Below, in pieces: positions 9,118-16,390 of a stretch of DNA of 39,680 bases (positions are counted from its first letter, which is position 1; each line of letters starts with the position of its first letter). The notes below the pieces were generated by a model. The model was not told the origin of the DNA. It searched no databases and saw nothing but the letters and a program-made list of their open reading frames with translations. The translations under genes were made by a program, and so were the position numbers. This stretch comes from Lachnospiraceae bacterium (lineage in GTDB: Bacteria; Bacillota; Clostridia; Lachnospirales; Lachnospiraceae): assembly GCA_017935565.1 (NCBI GenBank), contig JAGBHK010000021.1, positions 1 through 39,680 on the forward strand, in the 5' to 3' direction.

Positions 9118-9750
9118 TTAATTATAGCAGAAATTCATATGTTTTTCTATCTGAATTTTACTATATTTGAAATCATTTCCATTATCGATTAAAACATTGC
9201 AATTTGCTTTAAATTCAGCATCTGATAATTGATTGTCCATTATGTCGATACATTTGTTTCTTGAATAACCTCTCGACGACATAAGTCTTTTAATTCGTTC
9301 TTCTTTACTGGCGTAAATGTACCACAATTCATTACATACTCTTTTATATCCCGCTTCTATCAATAAAGCCGCTTCAATAACAAATAATTTTTTCGAATTT
9401 TCATACTCTAAAATAATATTATCCGCAATATATTGTTCAACCGCTGGATGAATTATTGAGTTAAGATATTCAAGTTTTTCTGTATTATTAAAAACTAAAT
9501 TCGACAAGGCTTTTCGGTCAATTTGAAGGTTCATATCTAATATATCTTCGCCAAAATATTGAACAATCTTATCGTAAGCCAAATTACCTCTTTGCATTAC
9601 AATGTGACCTATATCATCGGCTTTAAACACAGTGGCATTATATTGCTCTTTAATATAATCAACTATCGTTGATTTTCCGCAACCAACACCACCTGTTATG
9701 CCTATTACGGTTATTTTATTGTCTTTTACTAAATCGATAACTCTATTCAA
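9118..9750 (-). CDS. coaE: Dephospho-CoA kinase
   Basis: CoaE phosphorylates the ribose 3' hydroxyl of dephospho-CoA, the last step of coenzyme A synthesis. The 210-residue protein has the P-loop GGVGCGKS (residues 20-27), DDIGH after the first lobe, and the conserved HPAV and EAALLIEAG segments of the lid region. The start is taken as TTG at 9748-9750, since a strong GGAGG lies nine bases upstream and the polA stop codon ends just before it. The longer frame to 9786 would lack such a site. Location directly after polA suggests one transcript. Confidence 0.92.
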   Translation of the reverse strand: MNRVIDLVKDNKITVIGITGGVGCGKSTIVDYIKEQYNATVFKADDIGHIVMQRGNLAYDKIVQYFGEDILDMNLQIDRKALSNLVFNNTEKLEYLNSIIHPAVEQYIADNIILEYENSKKLFVIEAALLIEAGYKRVCNELWYIYASKEERIKRLMSSRGYSRNKCIDIMDNQLSDAEFKANCNVLIDNGNDFKYSKIQIEKHMNFCYN

Positions 9751-9751
9751 A

Positions 9752-12454
9752 TTAGTGTGCCTCCAACCAGTTTTTACCAACACCAACAGAAACTTCTAAT
9801 GCAACCTTTAATTTTGCTGCATTGCTCATTTCGTGTACAACAATTTCTTTAACTTGCTCGACCTCTTTAGTTGGAACTTCAAGGAGAAGTTCGTCATGAA
9901 CCTGAAGAACGATTTTCGCATTTAATCCAGCATTTTCAAGGGCTTTATCGACATTAATCATTGCAATCTTCATAATATCGGCAGCAGTTCCTTGAATAGG
10001 TGAATTCATTGCAATTCTTTCACCAAAGCTTCTTTGCATAAAGTTTGATGACTTTAATTCTGGAATAGGTCTTAATCTGTTAAACATAGTTGTAACAAAA
10101 CCTGTATTTTTTGCATCGGCCACATTCTTATCAAGAAATTCCTTGATTTTTGGATAAGTTGCAAAATACTGCTCAATATATTCGTTAGCCTGTTTTTTAG
10201 AAATGCTTAAATCTTGGCTTAAGCCAAAAGAACTTATACCATACACAATACCAAAATTTACAGCCTTTGCATTACTTCTTTGAACATCAGTTACCTCGTC
10301 CAATGGTGTATTAAATACCTTTGCCGCTGTAATTTTATGAATATCACTGTATGAATTATATGCATCAATTAAAGCCTCATCATCAGACATATGAGCAAGA
10401 ATTCTAAGTTCTATCTGTGAATAGTCAGCATCAATGAACACATGACCTTCTTTAGGTACAAAAACCTTACGAATTTCCTTTCCTAAAGGGAATCTAATAG
10501 GAATATTTTGAAGGTTTGGTTCTGTACTACTAATTCTACCAGTTGCAGTAATTGTCTGATTAAAAGTACCATGAATTCTATTATCTGCACCAACATAGTT
10601 TATCAATCCATCTGCATATGTTGATTTAAGTTTAGTTAACTGTCTGTACTGCAATATTTTATCAACAACAGGATACTGTGAAGACATCTTTTCTAAAACA
10701 TCAGCAGATGTTGAATAACCAGTTTTTGTCTTTTTACCGCCTTCATAGCCTAGTTTTTCAAAAAGTACTTCGCCTAATTGTTTTGGAGAGTTAATATTAA
10801 ACTCAACACCAGTATCTTCGTATATTTCCTTTTCAAGAACAGATATACCTTCGGCTAATTTAACGCCATAATCCTTTAATTCAGATGCATTTATCTTTAT
10901 ACCTTCATTTTCCATCTTAAACAATGAAAATACTAAAGGAAGTTCAACATTTAAATATAAATCAGCCATATTTGCACTTGAAACCTTGTCCCAAAGCACA
11001 TTTAAAGATGAATTTGCAATGTATGAATTAAGACAAGTTAACATAATATATTTATGTGAATCTTCATTGTATAACTTTTTAATATTTTCCGGTTCAAACT
11101 TCTCTACAAATGAATCAATCAATAAATTCAAATGCTCTGCTGCAATATCAAATGCTGAATAAAAGTTTTTGTTTGGATTTAATAGATACGCAAGTATACT
11201 AACATCAAACAACTGATTATTCTTATCAAATCCAAAATCATATAATCTGTCCTTTAATGCAAACAATGAAACCTTTATCTGTTTTTTATTAGTTAATGTT
11301 GCGATAAATTCATCAATTTCATTTCTTTTTACGTTTTTACTTGAAATATAATAAGCCATATCATCAACGCATACAGCTATATTTACATCATCTGATGAAT
11401 CATTACTTCCGCCAAAGAAATCAAAACTTAACTGATAATTTTCAGTCTTATAGATATTTCCTGCAAATCCATACTTGCCTTTTTCGTCAATTAATTTTAA
11501 TATATTTTTTAATTCACTAGAATTTTCAACAATTTTAATATGTTCTTCCAGATTGAAATCTGCACTCTTCATAGTCGATGAATCAAAATATTTACTGATA
11601 AGGGATTTAAAACCTAATTCCAAAAAGAAATTATATGCCTTATCATTAAACATTTCGTTTATAACACCATCATTTAATGTAATTTCAAGAGGTACGTTTG
11701 TATTAATAGTTGCAAGAACTTTGCTCATTCTAGCATCTTCTTTATATTCTTCGATTGCAGTCTTTGCACGATTAGGTGTTATCTCAGCGACATTTGCAAT
11801 TGCATTTTCAATATTTTTATACTTAGAAATAATTGAAATAGCTGTTTTTTCACCAATTCCTTTTACACCAGGAATATTATCCGATGTATCACCCATCAAC
11901 GCCTTCAAATCAATGAATTCCGTTGGAGTTACGCCATATTTTGCAAAAACATCATCTTCATAATAATTTTCAACAGTAGTCTTACCACCAATAGTTTTAG
12001 GAATTCTAATCATGACTTTCTTTGTAGCCAACTGCAATAAATCCCTGTCACCAGAGATAATACGAACATCATAATCTTCTTTTTCTGCCATTACACCAAG
12101 TGTACCTAAAATATCGTCAGCTTCAAAGCCTGGCTTTTCAACAATCTTTATATTCATAGACTGAAGCACTTCTTTTATAACAGGCAACTGCTCGCGCAAA
12201 TTGTCAGGCATTGGTTTTCTGGTTCCTTTATATTCCTTAAACATTTCATGTCTAAATGTAGGATGTTTAACATCAAAAGCCACAAATAACGTATCAGGCT
12301 TTTCTTCCTCTAATATTTTGAGCATAATGTTAAGAAAACCTAAAATCGCATTGGTATGAAGACCTTTCGCATTGGTCAATTCAGGTAATCCGTAAAACGC
12401 TCTATTTAAAATACTATTTCCATCAATTAATACAATTTTCTTTAAATTATTCAA
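9752..12454 (-). CDS. polA: DNA polymerase I
   Basis: Family A polymerase of 900 residues for Okazaki fragment processing and repair. The N-terminal 5'-3' exonuclease spans about 1-290 (LIDGNSILNRAFYG, ISGDRDLLQL, LMGDTSDNIPGVKGIGEKTA). The middle 3'-5' exonuclease-like domain (about 310-500) lacks a recognisable DxE motif, so proofreading is probably lost, as in Bacillus stearothermophilus Pol I. Polymerase motifs are A, DADYSQIELRILAH; B, RSNAKAVNFGIVYG; and C, VLQVHDELLLE. The start codon is TTG at 12452-12454 with GAGAGG eight bases upstream. It leads a run that continues through coaE and the FtsA-like gene. Confidence 0.96.
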   Translation of the reverse strand: MNNLKKIVLIDGNSILNRAFYGLPELTNAKGLHTNAILGFLNIMLKILEEEKPDTLFVAFDVKHPTFRHEMFKEYKGTRKPMPDNLREQLPVIKEVLQSMNIKIVEKPGFEADDILGTLGVMAEKEDYDVRIISGDRDLLQLATKKVMIRIPKTIGGKTTVENYYEDDVFAKYGVTPTEFIDLKALMGDTSDNIPGVKGIGEKTAISIISKYKNIENAIANVAEITPNRAKTAIEEYKEDARMSKVLATINTNVPLEITLNDGVINEMFNDKAYNFFLELGFKSLISKYFDSSTMKSADFNLEEHIKIVENSSELKNILKLIDEKGKYGFAGNIYKTENYQLSFDFFGGSNDSSDDVNIAVCVDDMAYYISSKNVKRNEIDEFIATLTNKKQIKVSLFALKDRLYDFGFDKNNQLFDVSILAYLLNPNKNFYSAFDIAAEHLNLLIDSFVEKFEPENIKKLYNEDSHKYIMLTCLNSYIANSSLNVLWDKVSSANMADLYLNVELPLVFSLFKMENEGIKINASELKDYGVKLAEGISVLEKEIYEDTGVEFNINSPKQLGEVLFEKLGYEGGKKTKTGYSTSADVLEKMSSQYPVVDKILQYRQLTKLKSTYADGLINYVGADNRIHGTFNQTITATGRISSTEPNLQNIPIRFPLGKEIRKVFVPKEGHVFIDADYSQIELRILAHMSDDEALIDAYNSYSDIHKITAAKVFNTPLDEVTDVQRSNAKAVNFGIVYGISSFGLSQDLSISKKQANEYIEQYFATYPKIKEFLDKNVADAKNTGFVTTMFNRLRPIPELKSSNFMQRSFGERIAMNSPIQGTAADIMKIAMINVDKALENAGLNAKIVLQVHDELLLEVPTKEVEQVKEIVVHEMSNAAKLKVALEVSVGVGKNWLEAH

Positions 12455-12493
12455 AACAAGTAACCTCTCAAACTATATATAATAACTCATAAT

Positions 12494-12499
12494 ATTATA
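12494..12499 (-). promoter_or_regulatory. Candidate polA promoter (-10 element)
   Basis: A perfect TATAAT on the minus strand lies about 40 bases before the polA start. The region 17 bases upstream is T-rich but has no good -35 match, so the call rests on the -10 and position. The promoter lies downstream of the 294-bp inverted repeat, so polA mRNA would not contain that repeat. Confidence 0.45.
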
Positions 12500-12521
12500 C
12501 TACAAAATGTATAAAAATAAA

Positions 12522-12815
12522 ATAGAATTTGCATAGTACATTGTTTTTATAAAGTTACAAATTTTTACTTGTTTTACTTACACACCCATACTGGTTATAA
12601 GATTATTATTTTTCAAATCACTGCAAGATAATAATGATATAAAACTTCGCATACACAAACTCACAAGCTACGCTTGTTCAAACAGTGTGTATTGCGAAGT
12701 TACATTAATTATCTTGCAGCGATTGAAAAATTAAATAATCTTATAAATGTATGTTTATGTAAGTAAAACAAGCAAAAATCTGTAACTCATAAAATCTTCA
12801 CTATGCAAATTCTAT
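12522..12815. repeat. Large imperfect inverted repeat, about 294 bp
   Basis: The two arms, 12522-12668 and 12672-12815, are near-perfect reverse complements around ACAAGC-TAC-GCTTGT at 12663-12677. The outer 16 bases (ATAGAATTTGCATAGT) match exactly. The block 12553-12582 matches 12758-12787 at 28 of 30 positions. Further matching blocks include TTATAAGATTATT, CTGCAAGATAAT and AACTTCGCA. No open reading frame of note lies inside and no clear target-site duplication is visible. It fills the 426-base gap between polA and tRNA-Leu, outside the tRNA terminator and upstream of the polA promoter. It may be a MITE-like non-autonomous element or a structured RNA; I do not recognise the family. Confidence 0.85.
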
Positions 12816-12837
12816 ATATCTTTACCAATCTTATACA

Positions 12838-12867
12838 AATAAAAAAGAGCAGTTACTTCTGCTCTTT
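12838..12867 (-). terminator. Intrinsic terminator after tRNA-Leu
   Basis: A nine-base stem (AAAGAGCAG with CTGCTCTTT) and six-base loop at 12844-12867 are followed on the minus strand by a T-rich run. It lies 13 bases past the tRNA 3' end and would end the queH/tRNA transcript. Confidence 0.85.
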
Positions 12868-12880
12868 CAAAAAAATATAA

Positions 12881-12963
12881 TGCCGGTGGCGGGACTTGAA
12901 CCCGCACGTGGGTAACCACAACAGATTTTGAGTCTGCATCGTCTGCCATTCCGACACACCGGC
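12881..12963 (-). tRNA. tRNA-Leu (anticodon CAA)
   Basis: An 83-base class II tRNA. The acceptor stem is GCCGGTG pairing with CACCGGC plus discriminator A. The anticodon loop CTCAAAA gives anticodon CAA, reading the TTG leucine codon. A long variable arm (GTGG...CCAC) and the T arm GCGGG-TTCAAGT-CCCGC are present. The CCA end is not encoded. It has its own promoter at 12981-13009 and a terminator immediately after. Confidence 0.97.
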
Positions 12964-12980
12964 TAATCAGCACAAGGGAT

Positions 12981-13009
12981 ATTCTAACATACAACACTAA
13001 TTATTGCAA
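12981..13009 (-). promoter_or_regulatory. Promoter of tRNA-Leu
   Basis: Minus-strand TTGCAA (13004-13009), a 17-base spacer, then TAGAAT (12981-12986) with a TG one base upstream (extended -10). The transcription start would fall near 12974, a few bases before the mature tRNA 5' end. Confidence 0.7.
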
Positions 13010-13017
13010 GCAAAAAT

Positions 13018-13653
13018 TTAATTTTGTTTGATGTTTTTTTCTCTCTCGATTTTAGAATACACACACCCACAATAATCCTGTCTATATAACTCATACTCCT
13101 TTGATAATTCAACACTTCTCTTGTATCCATTACGCTTTTTAAAATCCGAAGTTAAATGTTTAATTTGATATATCTCGCCTATTTCTTCGCCAACTTCATT
13201 TAATACTTCACTATTTTTCAATGGACTTATAGACAATGTAGTCGTAAAATAATCAAAATTATTCTCCTTGGCAATTTTAGCTGCATATTCAAGTCTTAAT
13301 TTAAAACATTCTCTGCATCTTGCACCGCCTTCAGGCTCATTTTCAAGACCTTTAGCGATGTCATAGAACTTTTCAGGCTCATAATTTGTAGCAACGAAGG
13401 AAATCGGATGCTTTGCTGGTAAATTTTTAATCAACCTTGCCTGTTCATTGATTCGATATTCATATTCTTCTTTAGGGAAAATATTAGGGTTATAATATAA
13501 AACTGTTATTTCAAAATAATTTGACAAATACTCTAAAACGTAGCTACTGCAAGGCGCACAACAGCTGTGTAAAAGTAATTTAGGCACAAAATTATTTTTC
13601 ACATTTTCTTCAATTATTTTATCTAATTCCTTCTGATAATTTCGTTTATTCAT
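13018..13653 (-). CDS. queH: Epoxyqueuosine reductase QueH
   Basis: QueH reduces epoxyqueuosine to queuosine at position 34 of GUN-anticodon tRNAs and replaces the cobalamin-dependent QueG. The 211-residue protein (former DUF208) has LLHSCCAPCSSYV with the vicinal Cys31-Cys32 and Cys35, the YYNPNIFP segment, GGARCRECFKLRL, and a late YCGCVYS motif. These cysteines fit the family's Fe-S and metal-binding sites. It starts 10 bases after the SEDS-PBP gene and ends just before the tRNA-Leu promoter. The adjacent tRNA-Leu(CAA) is not a queuosine substrate, so that neighbourhood is probably coincidence. Confidence 0.92.
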   Translation of the reverse strand: MNKRNYQKELDKIIEENVKNNFVPKLLLHSCCAPCSSYVLEYLSNYFEITVLYYNPNIFPKEEYEYRINEQARLIKNLPAKHPISFVATNYEPEKFYDIAKGLENEPEGGARCRECFKLRLEYAAKIAKENNFDYFTTTLSISPLKNSEVLNEVGEEIGEIYQIKHLTSDFKKRNGYKRSVELSKEYELYRQDYCGCVYSKIEREKNIKQN

Positions 13654-13663
13654 AATATCCTCA

Positions 13664-16390
13664 TTAATTTATTGCATCTGCAATTTCTTTTGCAATACCT
13701 ACTGCTGGGAAAGTGTTTTCATCGATATTTTCAACCACTACAACAATTGCGTAACATTTACCATCCTTTTCAACAAATCCGGTAAACCATGAATTTGCAA
13801 GGCCTTCACTTCCAACCTGTGCTGTACCAGTTTTGCCGTAGGCAACATATTCGTCACTCTTAAGTTTAGATGCAGTACCGTTTAAAACAACTTCTCGCAT
13901 ATATTCTTTTAAAATATCTGCTTGTTCTTTAGTAAACAATGTTGCATATTCCTCTGCTTCATATTCATCCAATATCTTATTTGCAGGATCGACAGTAGCC
14001 TTATATAATGTTGGCGCCATTACAACACCATCATTTGCAATGCCACTAACAATCATAGCCATATGCATTGGAGTTACCAATGTTTTTCCCTGTCCTATAA
14101 CAGTTTGCGCCACATCAAACTCAGACATATCGTTACCAATATAAGATATACTACTTTCGCATTCAAAGTCAAGGGACAAATCCTTGTTAAATAATAATTT
14201 ATTGCATAATTTGTTTAATTCATCTAAATCAATGTTTTTACCAATATTCACAAAGGAACAATTGCAAGATTTGGCTAAGGAACGCATTAAATCACAGTTT
14301 CCATGAATGGCATTTCTACTGCAATGCATATCAAAACCTTTTAACGAGTAAGTACCTTTACAATTATAACGATAGTCTTCGTAAGTATCTGGATTTTCAT
14401 TTATATACTGTAGCATTGTAATTGTTTTGAAGGTTGAGCCAGGTGTATAAAGTCCGTGAGTGACTCTATTAATCAGTATTCCTGATTCATTTTCCAGGTT
14501 TGAATCCTCCAAAAATAATGTATCATTTGGATTATAAGTAGGTTTTGAAACCATTGAAAGAATTTCGCCATTTGATACGTCCATAACAATTGCAGCGCCT
14601 GCATTATCACCTAAAGCATCAAAAGCAGCACTTTGTGTGACTACGTCCAATGTTGTAACAATACTATTTCCTTGTAATTTATTATTATTTAACTCGCTAT
14701 AAATTCTAGCTATGATATTTGTATTGACTTCCAATAAATCATAATTGTATTTCGCCTCTAAACCAGACAAACCATTAGTTGTTCGACCAATAACATTTGC
14801 AAACAGTTCTTCATAAGGATAATATCTAATCTGGTTGCCATTTGCATCATATTGAGTTTGAGCTAATGTATTATAATCTTTCGAATAAATTCTGCCTTTA
14901 TCAATTCTTTTAGAAATTACTTCATATCTTTTGTTGTACGGATTATTAATTATACTTTCACCCTGCCATGTTGAAAATATAAATAAATACACCGACATTG
15001 CAATCATTAAAGCTGAAAATATTACTGTTGTTCTAAAAGCATAGTTATTGCGTTTTTTCATAACCAAAACTTCTTCTTTATGAATTTTGACATTATCATA
15101 CTGTCTTAACTCAACACCTAAAGTAATGAAAAACATTGTAATAAGCGAAACAACTGAACTTCTACCATAACTTATAAATGGTAATGTCACGCCTGTGGAT
15201 GGAATAAATTTTATAGTTCCACCGATAGCTAAAAATACTTGGAAAATAAATAAAACACCGAATCCAGTCACGCATAATTTATAGAAATTATCTTTACAAT
15301 TAAAACCAATTTTAATAAAAATCATAAAAATACTGATAATTACAAGAATTAAACCGATTCCAAATAATGCACCGTACTCTTCGCATATTGCAGAGAAAAT
15401 AAAATCTTCATCCACAACGGGTATGGTTCCTGGCATTCCTTGATAAATACCCATTCCAAAATTACCACCTGTGGCTATAGCAAATAATGACTGTGTAATC
15501 TGGTATCCTTTATTATCTATCAGTGGCCATGGATTTAAAAATGCTTCAACTCTAGTTGCAACGTGGTCAAATGCCAAATACGCAACATAAGCTGCTCCAC
15601 TTCCAAGTAACAGACCTCCGAATAAATAAACGCCTTTTCCTGATGCAATATATATCACAAATAACAATGTCACTGCAAAAATTAAGGCTGTACCTAAATC
15701 CTTACACATAATCAATATAACAACATGAAGTCCGGCAATTAAAGAAGTTATAATAACATTCTTAAAATTCGCCTTATTAGCTAAAATGCCTGCAATACAC
15801 ATTACAAAACTTATTTTAACAAATTCGGATGGTTGAACAGAAAAACCTCCTATAGCAATGCTTAATTTAGCTCCATATGTATATGAACCCATAATAAAAA
15901 CAAGTAAAAGAGCACATATTCCTACGATTGCATACAAATAAGACAGTTTTCTAAATCCTACTGCCTTTTCTATTATTTTAGGAATAATCATTGCAACAAC
16001 CGATATGATAATGCACATTACAAATTGTCTAACGGCCTTTGTGTAATTTAATCTTGTAAGTGTTGAAAAACCAACGGTCATAAGAAAAATCATACCGTTA
16101 ATTAAAGTTCTATTGTATCTCGGATATAAATTTCTTAAAGCAATAATAAGTCCACCAAAATAAAGAATTATTGCACCTAAAAATACAATAAACTTATCCT
16201 GTGGCACAGCCAAATACATTGCAAAATATGAAAATGTTAACACAAAAAATGTGCATAAAATCTGCAATGCATTGTATCTTTTAGCATTTTCTTCGCTTAT
16301 TTTTGTTATTGATTTAAACGAAAAATATGCATAAAGTAATATCAGTATTATATTTATATATTTAGTAAGTGCAATAATAATTTGTGTCAT
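13664..16390 (-). CDS. Fused SEDS glycosyltransferase and class B penicillin-binding protein
   Basis: One uninterrupted 908-residue frame joins two usually separate peptidoglycan synthesis enzymes. Residues 1 to about 430 are a FtsW/RodA/SpoVE (SEDS) membrane polymerase with about ten membrane segments, VQPSEFVK, the predicted catalytic Asp329 in DEDFIFS, and GVTLPFISYGRSS. A cytoplasmic linker (about 430-450) leads to another membrane helix (VIFSALMIAMSVYLFIF) and a class B transpeptidase. That part carries Ser652-TFK (SxxK), Ser708-Cys-Asn710 (SxN) and Lys853-Thr-Gly (KTG). Topology is consistent: SEDS ends inside the cell and PBPs begin there. The internal Met444 could be the start of an ancestral separate PBP gene. 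The start overlaps the upstream U32 stop (TAATG). Confidence 0.93.
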   Translation of the reverse strand: MTQIIIALTKYINIILILLYAYFSFKSITKISEENAKRYNALQILCTFFVLTFSYFAMYLAVPQDKFIVFLGAIILYFGGLIIALRNLYPRYNRTLINGMIFLMTVGFSTLTRLNYTKAVRQFVMCIIISVVAMIIPKIIEKAVGFRKLSYLYAIVGICALLLVFIMGSYTYGAKLSIAIGGFSVQPSEFVKISFVMCIAGILANKANFKNVIITSLIAGLHVVILIMCKDLGTALIFAVTLLFVIYIASGKGVYLFGGLLLGSGAAYVAYLAFDHVATRVEAFLNPWPLIDNKGYQITQSLFAIATGGNFGMGIYQGMPGTIPVVDEDFIFSAICEEYGALFGIGLILVIISIFMIFIKIGFNCKDNFYKLCVTGFGVLFIFQVFLAIGGTIKFIPSTGVTLPFISYGRSSVVSLITMFFITLGVELRQYDNVKIHKEEVLVMKKRNNYAFRTTVIFSALMIAMSVYLFIFSTWQGESIINNPYNKRYEVISKRIDKGRIYSKDYNTLAQTQYDANGNQIRYYPYEELFANVIGRTTNGLSGLEAKYNYDLLEVNTNIIARIYSELNNNKLQGNSIVTTLDVVTQSAAFDALGDNAGAAIVMDVSNGEILSMVSKPTYNPNDTLFLEDSNLENESGILINRVTHGLYTPGSTFKTITMLQYINENPDTYEDYRYNCKGTYSLKGFDMHCSRNAIHGNCDLMRSLAKSCNCSFVNIGKNIDLDELNKLCNKLLFNKDLSLDFECESSISYIGNDMSEFDVAQTVIGQGKTLVTPMHMAMIVSGIANDGVVMAPTLYKATVDPANKILDEYEAEEYATLFTKEQADILKEYMREVVLNGTASKLKSDEYVAYGKTGTAQVGSEGLANSWFTGFVEKDGKCYAIVVVVENIDENTFPAVGIAKEIADAIN

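Noticed and set aside
9167-9786. Longer CoaE starting upstream at 9786
   Set aside because: It would overlap the end of polA and has no ribosome site; TTG at 9750 has GGAGG at a nine-base distance.
11475-11963. 162-codon frame on plus inside polA
   Set aside because: Antisense to conserved polA coding sequence; hydrophobic composition comes from the complement of AT-rich codons.
12455-12840. Self-splicing intron or riboswitch in the gap before polA
   Set aside because: The structure is one long two-armed hairpin without intron or aptamer signature, and it lies upstream of the predicted polA promoter.
12812-12997. 61-codon frame on minus
   Set aside because: It runs straight through the tRNA-Leu gene and its terminator; no ribosome site and no protein-like sequence.
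12881-13653. Functional link between QueH and the adjacent tRNA
   Set aside because: QueH acts on tRNAs with GUN anticodons; this tRNA-Leu has anticodon CAA and its own promoter.
13664-16390. Sequencing error joining two genes
   Set aside because: Cannot be excluded, but the frame is open throughout the linker, no ribosome site of good quality precedes Met444, and the topology is coherent, so a natural fusion is preferred.
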